Shown piece after piece: positions 1 to 6,588 of a stretch of DNA of 49,212 nucleotides. The stretch comes from a virus. Below the pieces are notes generated by a model. The model made no database searches. It was not told where the DNA came from and saw only the letters and a program-made list of their open reading frames with translations. Position numbers and translations under genes: made by a program. Location of the stretch: the IMG/VR virus record IMGVR_UViG_3300025282_000054, positions 1 through 49,212 of that record; one strand, written 5' to 3'. How positions within the stretch are numbered: position 1 is the first letter of the stretch; each line of letters starts with the position of its first letter.

Positions 1-1
1 C

Positions 2-130
2 CGCTATGACGACCACATGCAACCACCGCGCATGGAGATTGACGAGGCGACGGGTCGTCCATTGGTGGAACGACTCCAGCCTGATGATGTGAGCGACCAT
101 GACCCAGAGGAGGATGATGATGGCGAATGA
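2..130 (+). CDS. C-terminal end of a truncated upstream protein
   Basis: An open frame enters from the left edge and ends at TGA 128-130, giving 42 residues. The tail is strongly acidic near its end (Asp/Glu run, residues about 26-42). The next gene starts inside it at ATG 120, the tight overlap typical of this genome. The rest of the protein lies outside the window, so no function can be assigned. Because the right edge of the window cuts a tail-fibre gene, this may be the end of another virion or tail-tip protein, but that is only positional inference. Confidence 0.6.
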   Translation, partial: RYDDHMQPPRMEIDEATGRPLVERLQPDDVSDHDPEEDDDGE

Positions 131-338
131 GCAGCAACCAGCAGATGGACTTCCGCAGATCAGCATCGACGACCTGTTGAAGATGATCGGCGACAGAGAC
201 GTGACGATTCAACGGCAAGGATTACTGATCGCACAACAGCACGCACGACTGGCAGAATTGGACAAGGGCAACGGCAAGGCCAGTGACGTGACCGCAACGG
301 CGTTCGATACCAGCACACTGACCGGTGTGGCGCAGTGA
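120..338 (+). CDS. small coiled-coil hypothetical protein (72 aa)
   Basis: ATG 120 is preceded by AGGAGG at 108-113 with 6 nt spacing, better than the upstream ATGs at 99, 114 and 117, which lie on or before that site. The protein has a DxLLKMIGDRD-type amphipathic helix followed by a Gln/Ala/Leu-rich heptad-like stretch (about residues 10-50) and a Thr-rich end. Its stop overlaps the GTG of the next gene. No family is recognised. The position before the hydrolase and lysis genes suggests a small accessory of that operon. Confidence 0.6.
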   Translation: MANEQQPADGLPQISIDDLLKMIGDRDVTIQRQGLLIAQQHARLAELDKGNGKASDVTATAFDTSTLTGVAQ

Positions 339-1756
339 CTCGTGTGCTCGCGATCCTGCGATGGCTGGTGTCTGTGCTTGGAGGGAAGGGTGCGGCGAGT
401 CTCCCGGTGACGACTGACCCGTCACCGTCGACAGACTCCTGCCCTGTCGTCGCTGTGCCCGACCCTCCCTCTCTCCCTGACCCAACACCGACACCAGAAC
501 CACCACCAGACCCGCCTGTTGTCGCTGTACGCCACGATCTACCAGTGCTGTGTGTGCAACATCACTCGCCGTTCTTTCACACGCCTGACGGTGCTGTGGT
601 CGACTACCGAGAATCAACAGCGATGGGTCTGTACCGTCTTTGGCTAGACGATGACCGCACACGAGTTGATGCCTTGCTGTCGTATTTCAAGCGTCGGAAG
701 ATCAACGCGATCCGACCGCTGTTCAACCTGACCTCGACGTACTGGATGGACAAAGGTCGACAGAACTCGCACGTGGATGACGGTGATCATTTCTGGGGGC
801 AGTTGGTGGGGTTCATCAATCACTGCGCCTCGTTTGGTATCTATACCAGATGCTGTCTGTTCGGTGGCATTGAACGATTCGTCGGACGCGAACTGGACTG
901 GACGAGACGACCGGACGTTGTTAGTCGCCATCCTGATGTCATCGCCAAGATGCACGCCTATACCGAGCAGTTCGTTGGGACAACCCGCGACCTACCGTCG
1001 GTGCTGTATGAGGTGGCGAATGAACCAAGCCAAATTGGATTTGGCTACGACAGTGATGTGGTGAAAGCACTAGGGAAGCGTATCAAGACGTTGGCACCGA
1101 ACCGCTTGATGAATTTTGGCGCAGCCTGTGATGAGGACAACACCTTTTACTGCGACCAGCCAGCCGACTTCTTCGACGAGCATCTTAGGAGAATGCGGGA
1201 CTGGGATTATCTGGCGTCGTGCAAGCGACTCATTGAACACACGGCTGTCGACTACGCGACAAATCGCATGCCGTTTATCAGTGGCGAGTGGATGAATCTT
1301 GGCAACATCACCAGAGCGGGAGGCCGACTGGCTGACGGGACACCCAGTACCGCAACAGCGTTCTGTTCCGCTGCGATGCTGAGACTCAAGCGGTCGATTC
1401 CGACGTTCCATGCACATGGGCTGTTGTCGTGTGACGTACCAGATGGTGCGACTGATGAGGCGCTGGTCGCATGGTCGCGTGCGCTTGATCTGATTCCGAT
1501 GACGTTTCCCGGTCGTGGCATCAACGGTCACTGGACACAGTCGCCGTTCGACAAGGACATCTTTCCGCGCACGGACGAAGGCACAGACGCATGGTATGGA
1601 CCAGTAAGAATCTTCGGACTTGATGGGGATGAAGGCTACATCGGTGTCTCGATACGCGAACCAAAGGACTACAACCTTGTCGGCGACAAGCGACCGATTC
1701 AGACGCTGCATCTGGAACAATGGGGTGAGTGGCAGAGCCGGATCATGAAAGCATGA
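335..1756 (+). CDS. GH-A clan-like (cellulase/GH5-type fold) glycoside hydrolase
   Basis: A protein of 473 aa starting with GTG 335, which overlaps the previous stop. It begins with a hydrophobic segment (residues about 4-18), then a Pro/Asp-rich linker (about 40-65), then a roughly 400-residue catalytic domain. The domain has the two hallmarks of a clan GH-A TIM barrel: YEVANEP with the likely acid/base Glu230, and FISGEW with the likely nucleophile Glu318. Known members cleave beta-linked polysaccharides. Here it may degrade host capsule or cell-wall glycan, either from the virion or during lysis, as it lies upstream of the nuclease and endolysin genes. The N-terminus could be a signal anchor. 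The exact GH family and substrate are not determinable from motifs alone. Confidence 0.7.
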   Translation: MTRVLAILRWLVSVLGGKGAASLPVTTDPSPSTDSCPVVAVPDPPSLPDPTPTPEPPPDPPVVAVRHDLPVLCVQHHSPFFHTPDGAVVDYRESTAMGLYRLWLDDDRTRVDALLSYFKRRKINAIRPLFNLTSTYWMDKGRQNSHVDDGDHFWGQLVGFINHCASFGIYTRCCLFGGIERFVGRELDWTRRPDVVSRHPDVIAKMHAYTEQFVGTTRDLPSVLYEVANEPSQIGFGYDSDVVKALGKRIKTLAPNRLMNFGAACDEDNTFYCDQPADFFDEHLRRMRDWDYLASCKRLIEHTAVDYATNRMPFISGEWMNLGNITRAGGRLADGTPSTATAFCSAAMLRLKRSIPTFHAHGLLSCDVPDGATDEALVAWSRALDLIPMTFPGRGINGHWTQSPFDKDIFPRTDEGTDAWYGPVRIFGLDGDEGYIGVSIREPKDYNLVGDKRPIQTLHLEQWGEWQSRIMKA

Positions 1757-2112
1757 CCAGCGATGGTATTACATGGCGCTTTCCCATGCGATCCTGTCGG
1801 GTTTATGACGCGGACACGCTGATGGAGATGGCTCTCGACCTCGGGTTCGGTGTGTCTATCGTTGTAACTGGTCGACTGTTTGGAATCAATGCGCCTGAGG
1901 TGCGGGGAACGCAACGGGCGCGAGGCGTTAAGGCGCGTGACTGGTTACAGGCAAGATTGGACATCGCTAAAACCATCATCGTGGAAACGCAACCTTCGGA
2001 CGACAGACAAGTGGGCAAGTATGGACGGTGGCTCGTAACCATCTGGGCAGACAACGAAAACATAAACGAAGCATTGGTGAGACATGGGTATGCCAGAGCA
2101 GCCAACTATTAA
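1753..2112 (+). CDS. staphylococcal nuclease-like (SNase/TNase) protein
   Basis: A protein of 119 aa; ATG 1753 overlaps the preceding TGA (ATGA). SNase-family motifs are in order: YDADT (Asp19, Asp21) near the start, RLFGINAPE with Arg41 and Glu49, an Ala/Arg helix (RARGVKARDWL), KYGRWL with Arg92, and NEALVRHGYA at the end. These match the Ca2+-binding acidic residues and the Arg-Glu-Arg catalytic set of thermonucleases. It lacks an obvious signal peptide. Such enzymes hydrolyse DNA or RNA. In this lysis block it could degrade host nucleic acid. The fold is confidently recognised; the role is inferred. Confidence 0.82.
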   Translation: MTSDGITWRFPMRSCRVYDADTLMEMALDLGFGVSIVVTGRLFGINAPEVRGTQRARGVKARDWLQARLDIAKTIIVETQPSDDRQVGKYGRWLVTIWADNENINEALVRHGYARAANY

Positions 2113-2374
2113 GTACATGCAGAAAAAGGTGGTCGTCAGGAATCTGCAGGAGCTGGCTGACTTGCTGGACTTGCCTGAACCTAAACGCACACCTGTAAAC
2201 CCTGCAACGGTTGCATCGGCTCAGATAGGAATGTTTGAGGATGTCGACAACGAACGGAGACTGGACAGAGATGAAACGGTTGGTACTCGCCAGAATGGAC
2301 GAGTATCAACACAAGCTAGAGGGTCTCGACGACAAGGTGGCCGAGATCAATACTCGACTGGCGGTGCTGGCTGA
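2090..2374 (+). CDS. small hypothetical protein (94 aa), 3' part overlaps next gene
   Basis: The preferred start is ATG 2090 (GGTGAG 8 nt upstream); ATG 2084 is possible. The first 60 or so residues look like a real protein (QKKVVVRNLQELADLLDLPEP), but the last 35 are Arg/Gly/Gln-rich and resemble an out-of-frame reading of the next gene, which begins around 2241-2271. So either the two genes overlap by more than 100 bp, or the first protein is normally shorter or frameshifted into the second. No family is recognised. Confidence 0.45.
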   Translation: MPEQPTIKYMQKKVVVRNLQELADLLDLPEPKRTPVNPATVASAQIGMFEDVDNERRLDRDETVGTRQNGRVSTQARGSRRQGGRDQYSTGGAG

Positions 2375-2495
2375 TCGGGAGATACGCGAATTGGCGATGG
2401 CGAAGTCGACGTCCATGAAAGTCGCGGCGACGATCGGCACGGTCGTGTCGGCGGTTGTTGCTGGACTGGTTGGAGTCTTCGGCGCAGGAGAATGA
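2241..2495 (+). CDS. coiled-coil plus C-terminal membrane helix protein, XhlA/holin-type
   Basis: About 84 aa from ATG 2241 (ATG 2271 is an alternative). The protein has a charged N-terminal helix with heptads (EYQHKLEGLDDKVAEINTRL), then a single membrane segment AATIGTVVSAVVAGLVGVFG near the end. This layout is shared with XhlA-like lysis accessory proteins and with some holin-cassette membrane proteins. The gene sits two genes before a GH108-type endolysin. A lysis role is inferred from layout and neighbours only. The start is uncertain because of the overlap with the upstream frame. Confidence 0.55.
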   Translation: MSTTNGDWTEMKRLVLARMDEYQHKLEGLDDKVAEINTRLAVLADREIRELAMAKSTSMKVAATIGTVVSAVVAGLVGVFGAGE

Positions 2496-2496
2496 C

Positions 2497-2811
2497 ATGC
2501 CTGAAATGGTGACAGTGGTTTCAAGCGGCGTGATGGTTGTGGCAGTGTTCATCGTGTGTGGGTTTGCGTGGCTGCATGTTGAGGCACAAGAGCGTGTGCC
2601 CATCTTGCGTTGTTTCCACGGCGGCGAGGTTGTGGTGTCTGTCCCAATACCAGCACCGCCAGACTTCCGTGTCCAGATGTCTGCCGGATCAGTCACGTCG
2701 GCAGAGTGGACATTGGCAAACGGTCAGAGACAAGTGCTCGCCTCGACTGCGCCGTGTGTCTATCTGGTCACGTCTCCAGTGCCGGGATCAACGGGAGCAG
2801 GAAACGAGTGA
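2497..2811 (+). CDS. single-pass membrane protein in the lysis cassette
   Basis: A protein of 104 aa. ATG 2497 follows GGAG at 2487-2490 with ideal spacing, 1 nt after the previous stop. An N-terminal hydrophobic segment (residues about 5-27, VTVVSSGVMVVAVFIVCGFAW) is followed by a 75-residue soluble part, probably on the far side of the membrane, with Pro-rich and beta-like sequence. The stop overlaps the GTG of the endolysin gene. Membrane protein immediately upstream of the endolysin suggests a holin or spanin-like component, but no family signature is visible. Confidence 0.55.
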   Translation: MPEMVTVVSSGVMVVAVFIVCGFAWLHVEAQERVPILRCFHGGEVVVSVPIPAPPDFRVQMSAGSVTSAEWTLANGQRQVLASTAPCVYLVTSPVPGSTGAGNE

Positions 2812-3314
2812 CGGTTGACGACATCCTTGAGGCAGTACTGGACCGTGAAGGATGGCCAGAGTATACCGAGCACCCCAACGACAGGGGTGGTCCCACGAAA
2901 GGTGGCATCACACTTCGGACATTGGAGTCATGGCGTCAGCGGCGATGCACCCGTGCGGAGCTCAAGAGGTTAAGCAAGGGTGAAGCCCTATCGATTTTAA
3001 CCAGACGGTATGTCGAGACGAACGGCATACACACACTCTCGGACCTTGACCTTCGGACGCAGGTCATTGATAACTCGGTGCTCTCCGGTCCGGTGTTGTC
3101 CGTGAAGGATTTACAAAAGGTGTTAAGCGTTTCGGTCGATGGCATCATCGGGCCAAAGACGTTGGCAGCCGTTGAGAAGGTCACGCCTGTGATAGCAAGT
3201 CGGCAGTTGGCCGTTGAGCGTTCGCTCCGTTTGGCACGGCACGTTTCCAAGCACCCAGACCAAGTTGTGTTCCTTGTTGGCTGGCTTCGCCGTTGCCTGT
3301 CCTTTGTTACCTAA
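2808..3314 (+). CDS. endolysin, GH108-type N-acetylmuramidase with PG-binding domain
   Basis: A protein of 168 aa; GTG 2808 has AGGA at 2799-2802 and overlaps the preceding stop. The N-terminus reads DREGWPEYTEHPNDRGGPTK, a variant of the GH108 signature (EGGY..DpxDxGGxTxxGI); Glu14 is the expected catalytic acid. The second half (DLQKVLSVSVDGIIGPKTLAAV) is a predicted peptidoglycan-binding helical domain typical of the same family. Length fits the family. It should cleave the glycan strand of murein for host lysis. It lacks a signal peptide, so it would need a holin, consistent with the membrane-protein genes just upstream. Confidence 0.85.
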   Translation: MTVDDILEAVLDREGWPEYTEHPNDRGGPTKGGITLRTLESWRQRRCTRAELKRLSKGEALSILTRRYVETNGIHTLSDLDLRTQVIDNSVLSGPVLSVKDLQKVLSVSVDGIIGPKTLAAVEKVTPVIASRQLAVERSLRLARHVSKHPDQVVFLVGWLRRCLSFVT

Positions 3315-3490
3315 CCTAACCGACACCTACCCAACCATTCCCTTCCCGTTCCCAACCAAAACCTAAACGCCTAAGACGTTCCTGACCAGAGACTCGGGCC
3401 AACGTTCCACAGGCTCTCGACCATCCGTTTTTGTCGGGTCAAGACAGACGCATGCCCCAACTTTTTTGGTGCCCCTTCATATCGTCAACG

Positions 3491-3518
3491 TTTACAGGGG
3501 TGTTTTCGACCAGATAAT
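3491..3518 (+). promoter_or_regulatory. candidate sigma70-type promoter
   Basis: TTTACA at 3491-3496 and GATAAT at 3513-3518 are separated by 16 bp. A second GATAAT lies at 3555-3560. The position, after the lysis cassette and before all early genes, suits an early promoter. Pattern match only. Confidence 0.35.
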
Positions 3519-3597
3519 TCTCGCCCTCCCTGTTCAGCGTATGAGAAAAGATGGGATAATTATGTTGTTGTTGTTGTTTGAAACCAACAGCAAACGA

Positions 3598-3610
3598 GAG
3601 TTCTTTAACA
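3598..3610 (+). promoter_or_regulatory. boxA-like antitermination element
   Basis: GAGTTCTTTAACA resembles the bacterial rRNA-leader and lambdoid boxA core (CTCTTTAACA); the shared core is CTTTAACA. It lies about 40 nt downstream of the second GATAAT box and upstream of the early block, as a nut-type leader element would. No boxB hairpin is obvious directly next to it. Confidence 0.35.
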
Positions 3611-4319
3611 ACTGAATAACGTTTCATCTCTGGGGCGCGAGCTTCGCAGCCACGACCGACTCAGAGTAGCGGGGCGACAGCCTTCGAAAGCGGGACCCGC
3701 GCTAACGTTCTAAATGTCAGCAGTTCGGTGGCAGCGAAGATCTCTGTCCCTGCCCCGCAGTTGAACGACAACTCGCCTCGGCTCTTGTCGACCTCGACAC
3801 TGCCCTAACGCTGGGTCGCTCCCTGACAGGATGCACCTACGCCACAAAGCAGAAACGCGGAACGCACAACATGTTGGTAACTCCAACGAACTGCTGGCGA
3901 GTCTAAGCCGGAGGACAATAAACGTCTGGCAAACATAGCAAGTTGGCAACCTCGCCACACGAGGTTCATCAGTAGCGAAACAGCAAGGTGAAAGCTAACG
4001 TCCCGGCCCCGTCCGAGGAAGAACAGACTCGGGCGACCGGCGACCCTCGTTGCTTGCGTTCCATCATTCTTATAGTGCGATACGCGCCAAGCGGTTCATG
4101 CACTAGAGCGAGGATGACTGGAACGGGCAACGTTGAGACTGAGGAACCCACGATGGACTTTGTGCGAAAGCGAGGTAACTGCCCTGACCGAGACAATCGG
4201 TCCGGACGCACGGCTGAGGAACTCTAACGAGTGAAGGCAGCGGGGGCACCCCACCGGGGGGCGAGAGTAAGACCAGCGCGGGCAGTGACACCCACGGCTA
4301 TGCTCCGACTGTTGTTCGG

Positions 4320-4362
4320 GCGTTCCGCTTCTGCGGAGCGTCCTCTAGAGCATTCGGCTCTA
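4320..4362 (+). promoter_or_regulatory. two adjacent hairpins upstream of HNH gene
   Basis: Hairpin one: 4320-4328 pairs with 4333-4341 (loop TTCT; two G-T wobbles). Hairpin two: TAGAGC 4346-4351 pairs with GCTCTA 4357-4362 (loop ATTCG). No T-tract follows, so these look like 5'-leader structures or processing sites rather than a terminator. Confidence 0.4.
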
Positions 4363-4397
4363 CTCGGAAACATCACCGTTCTTCAAAGGAGAACACA

Positions 4398-4784
4398 ATG
4401 AATTGGATCAGACCAAATACCCGACTCGCCATCTATTTAAGAGATGGCCTCGCTTGTGCATGGTGCGGACAGTCTGTTGAGGACGGCGCACAGTTGACGT
4501 TGGATCATTGCAAGCCCAGAAGCAAGGGTGGCAGCAACTTGCCCACCAACCTCGTGACTTCCTGTTTCAAGTGCAACACCAGTCGCGGCACTCGTTCGAT
4601 CAAGGCGTTCAGCATGGTCGTTGCGGATTACGTTGACCACGGGGTTGACGTAAAGGACATCCAAGCCCACATCGCTTCCTGCCGTCGTCGCAGTCTGAAG
4701 ACCTACAAGGCTGAAGCCAAGGCGCTGATGAACCGTCGGGGCAAGGCTGGAACAAAGATGGCATCGGCGCTTGCTGGAATGTAA
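4398..4784 (+). CDS. HNH endonuclease
   Basis: A protein of 128 aa with AAAGGAGA upstream of ATG 4398. HNH/zinc elements: CAWC (Cys20, Cys23), LDHCKPRSKGG (Asp36-His37), N51 in TNLVTSC, and CFKCN (Cys56, Cys59, Asn60 in the third position). This arrangement is that of McrA/phage-type HNH nucleases with a structural zinc. The C-terminus (about residues 75-128) is basic and could bind DNA. Free-standing phage HNH proteins can be homing nucleases or helpers of DNA packaging and recombination. At this position, far from terminase, a homing or early DNA role is more likely. Confidence 0.85.
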   Translation: MNWIRPNTRLAIYLRDGLACAWCGQSVEDGAQLTLDHCKPRSKGGSNLPTNLVTSCFKCNTSRGTRSIKAFSMVVADYVDHGVDVKDIQAHIASCRRRSLKTYKAEAKALMNRRGKAGTKMASALAGM

Positions 4785-4798
4785 AACCTCTCAGCTTG

Positions 4799-4809
4799 GA
4801 GGGGTGACG
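4799..4809 (+). repeat. dispersed motif GAGGGGTGACG, copy 1
   Basis: First of five exact copies of this 11-mer in or beside gene junctions. Here it is preceded by G (GGAGGGGTGACG) and lies 32 bp before ATG 4842; the upstream CCTC can pair with its GAGG. Confidence 0.6.
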
Positions 4810-4813
4810 AACT

Positions 4814-4827
4814 GTTAATCAATTAAC
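4814..4827 (+). promoter_or_regulatory. 14-bp palindrome GTTAATCAATTAAC, operator-like
   Basis: A perfect inverted repeat (GTTAAT / ATTAAC around CA) directly after motif copy 1 and just before the ribosome binding site of the gene at 4842. The reverse-complement version of the same 14-mer recurs at 28184-28197 beside a candidate promoter. This suggests a shared binding site for a phage regulator. Confidence 0.5.
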
Positions 4828-4841
4828 CGAAGGACAAAACA

Positions 4842-5168
4842 ATGGCAGAACTAAGCGCAGCAGAAAAGCGATGGATGGACGGCGGACGCGAAATGAAAGT
4901 GACAGTTAGAAAGTTAAGCAAACGAATGAGCGATACCAGCACCGAGCCTTGCGGTTGGGGAAGACGGGGCAACGGTTACACGCAAGCGGCAACGTGGGCG
5001 CTGCTAGTAGACGGGGAGCATGTAGCAACGACAAGCAGTAACGGAGATTTTTGGGTGATCAGTACTCCGACAGGCAGGCTGTTGGCTGGGGTGCAGAACA
5101 AGCAAGCGGCTGTGCAGTGGGTGCAAAACAAGAAGTGCTACCTACTACGCCTACATTTCTACGCATGA
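4842..5168 (+). CDS. hypothetical protein (108 aa)
   Basis: ATG 4842 follows GAAGGA at 4829-4834. The N-terminus is basic and helical (EKRWMDGGREMKVTVRKLSKRM). The rest contains Trp/Gly-rich beta-type sequence (ATWALLVDGEHVATTSSNGDFWVIS) and a helix (NKQAAVQWVQNKK). It looks like a small single-domain early protein, possibly nucleic-acid binding given its charge. No family is recognised. It sits between two hairpin-rich gaps, so it may be transcribed as its own unit. Confidence 0.65.
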   Translation: MAELSAAEKRWMDGGREMKVTVRKLSKRMSDTSTEPCGWGRRGNGYTQAATWALLVDGEHVATTSSNGDFWVISTPTGRLLAGVQNKQAAVQWVQNKKCYLLRLHFYA

Positions 5169-5195
5169 TGTTTCAGTAGGTAAACGTTGCTCGGG

Positions 5196-5266
5196 CAGTG
5201 GAGCGTTTAACGTTCCACTGTCTCATGGAACGCTTACGTTCCCACCCATGCAGCCAAGGCGCTGCA
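5196..5266 (+). promoter_or_regulatory. chain of three short hairpins in the 5169-5282 gap
   Basis: CAGTGGAGCG 5196-5205 pairs with CGTTCCACTG 5211-5220 (one wobble, loop TTTAA). GGAACG 5227-5232 pairs with CGTTCC 5237-5242 (loop CTTA). TGCAGC 5249-5254 pairs with GCTGCA 5261-5266. The gap ends with the ribosome binding site of the next gene. No T-run follows any stem. Confidence 0.5.
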
Positions 5267-5282
5267 ATAAAGGACAGACATC

Positions 5283-5771
5283 ATGATCGATCATATTAGC
5301 TCCAGACAGATCACTTGGAACATCAATGTCACGGCAATCAGGACAAACGGTTCACCAGTTACTCAGCAGTTCATGTTGCGGTTTGGCGATGAGGCTGTGG
5401 TCGAGGCGACGATTGACGCAATTACATCGACGCTCACCCACTGGACGAACGACACCCACTTGGGTGGCGTTGTTCGATTCTTCGTGAACCTGACCGACCG
5501 TCGTTTCAACAACAGCGAAACGTTGGAGTTCAGCGACGTGGCTGGTGTGCGTTTGTATTTGAAAGAGTACGACGACAGCAAGGTGGTGATTGAATCAACG
5601 GGTGTGATGGCAGTGTGGACCGTCGTCGAAGCCCCGAAGCCTCCGGTCAGACTGACCTCGGACATCAAGTCACCGCACGGATTCAAGGTCACGGAACCCC
5701 TCATTGTCCTGTGTGACGTATGCGGTTACGACATTGAAGGGGACGACCCAGCCTTTGCATGTAACTGTTGA
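5283..5771 (+). CDS. hypothetical protein with C-terminal cysteine cluster (162 aa)
   Basis: ATG 5283 with AAAGGA 9 nt upstream. The body is predicted mainly beta with alternating polar and hydrophobic residues (ITWNINVTAIRTNGSPVTQQFML). The last 20 residues contain CDVCGYDIEGDDPAFACNC: four cysteines in CxxC and CxC pairs that could hold one zinc ion. No family is recognised. The neighbours are small early genes of unknown role, separated by hairpins on both sides. Confidence 0.65.
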   Translation: MIDHISSRQITWNINVTAIRTNGSPVTQQFMLRFGDEAVVEATIDAITSTLTHWTNDTHLGGVVRFFVNLTDRRFNNSETLEFSDVAGVRLYLKEYDDSKVVIESTGVMAVWTVVEAPKPPVRLTSDIKSPHGFKVTEPLIVLCDVCGYDIEGDDPAFACNC

Positions 5772-5783
5772 TCGCATAAAACG

Positions 5784-5794
5784 GAGGGGTGACG
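5784..5794 (+). repeat. dispersed motif GAGGGGTGACG, copy 2
   Basis: Exact 11-mer, preceded by G, 12 bp after the stop of the 5283 gene and about 33 bp before the strong hairpin at 5828. Confidence 0.6.
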
Positions 5795-5827
5795 GTGAAA
5801 CGTTGAGGCTACGCGCGCGGTACGTAC

Positions 5828-5883
5828 GTACGTACAAGAGGAGAACGCACCAAGCGTTCTTCTCCGTACGTACTTCCTTTTAT
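5828..5883 (+). terminator. strong two-part hairpin with T-rich tail
   Basis: Inner stem of 11 bp: 5838-5848 with 5854-5864 (one wobble, loop ACCAA). Outer stem of 8 bp: 5828-5835 with 5866-5873, built from GTACGTAC-type repeats. TTCCTTTT follows at 5874. It fits an intrinsic terminator (T-run imperfect) or a stable mRNA-end structure. A TACG tandem run (5820-5835) forms part of the left arm. Confidence 0.65.
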
Positions 5884-5908
5884 TTGAAAACCATGAGGAG
5901 ATTCCAGA

Positions 5909-6469
5909 ATGACCAAGAACTACATCACCCATTACCCGAAGCCTTACGAACTGATTGCCGCTGCCATTGAGTATGCAGAGGAGCACCTTGACGACAGCAC
6001 GTTTCGGCATTCAATGCGTATCGGTGTTCTCGCATCTGGCGCTGGCGACAGCATCGGACGCGGCGTCGAGGCTATGGTGGTCGGTATTCTTCACGATGTC
6101 CTTGAGGACTGGGACCCAATTCTTCTTGGTAGGAAATCGCAAATGCGGTCGTGGCGACCGTCCAGTGACGTGGAAGACATGCTGAAAGAGATGTCCAATC
6201 TGTTTGGACAGAACATTGTCGATACGGTGATCGTCCTCACTCGCCGTCAAGGGTCATGGTTTCCGTCTGGCGGTGAGACCTACTCTGAATACATCGGGCG
6301 CGTCTTGGAGTCTGAACTGGCGAGTGTGGTGAAGTGCTGCGACATCCAAGATCACCTCGCGGAAGAAAACGCCGCAACGTTGCTCCCGTCGCTTCGCCCT
6401 CGTTACGAGATAGCACTAGACCGGCTTCATGAATCGCTGGACGCTCGATGGAATGAGGTGAACGTATGA
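5909..6469 (+). CDS. HD-domain phosphohydrolase, RSH/MESH1-like (possible alarmone hydrolase)
   Basis: A protein of 186 aa; ATG 5909 has GAGGAG 8-13 nt upstream. The HD-family metal ligands are in order: His34 (TFRHSMRIG), His62-Asp63 (GILHDVLED) and Asp145 (VKCCDIQDHL). The spacing and the LLHDVxED, LFGxxIxDxVxxLTR and YxEYIxRV patterns match the hydrolase domain of RelA/SpoT and the small MESH1 enzymes. The known reaction is removal of pyrophosphate from (p)ppGpp. The DRLHN signature is altered to DIQDH, so the substrate may differ. A phage could use it to lower the host alarmone during infection. The HD fold is secure; the substrate is inferred. Confidence 0.72.
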   Translation: MTKNYITHYPKPYELIAAAIEYAEEHLDDSTFRHSMRIGVLASGAGDSIGRGVEAMVVGILHDVLEDWDPILLGRKSQMRSWRPSSDVEDMLKEMSNLFGQNIVDTVIVLTRRQGSWFPSGGETYSEYIGRVLESELASVVKCCDIQDHLAEENAATLLPSLRPRYEIALDRLHESLDARWNEVNV

Positions 6470-6588
6470 CAGATGAGTGGTTACGTGAGACGGAGATGTG
6501 GCTGGCGCTGTATTGCGCGGCAGCGGTGTTCTTGTTTGGTTGGTTACTGCAATTGCTTGGAGAGCTGTACGACGGAAGGAGGAAGTGA
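6466..6588 (+). CDS. 40-aa single-pass membrane protein
   Basis: ATG 6466 overlaps the preceding TGA, and its own TGA overlaps the next ATG at 6588. The sequence has a short polar start (MTDEWLRETE), one membrane helix (residues about 11-30, MWLALYCAAAVFLFGWLLQL), and a basic end (DGRRK), giving a predicted N-out or C-in anchor by the positive-inside rule. The gene chain overlap on both sides supports real translation. Function unknown. Confidence 0.55.
   Translation: MTDEWLRETEMWLALYCAAAVFLFGWLLQLLGELYDGRRK

Larger units (their letters stand above)
3315..4397 (+). other. 1.08-kb non-coding region between lysis genes and early genes
   Basis: No open frame here has a credible ribosome binding site and protein-like composition. 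The region starts with a C/A-rich stretch (3315-3370), has a (GTT)n run at 3562-3579, a candidate promoter at 3491-3518, a boxA-like element at 3598-3610, then about 700 bp of mixed sequence with short self-complementary stretches, and ends with two hairpins at 4320-4362 just before the HNH gene. I looked for tRNA T-arm and acceptor patterns and saw none. It may carry the early promoter region, an origin, or unannotated RNAs. Confidence 0.6.

Noticed and set aside
3988-4227. 79-aa open frame in the long non-coding region
   Set aside because: Start is GTG without a ribosome binding site, composition is Arg/Thr/Gly-rich without protein-like pattern, and other frames are similarly open.
3600-4400. 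Possible tRNA genes in the gap
   Set aside because: No GTTCRANYC T-arm with matching acceptor ends could be found by eye on either strand.
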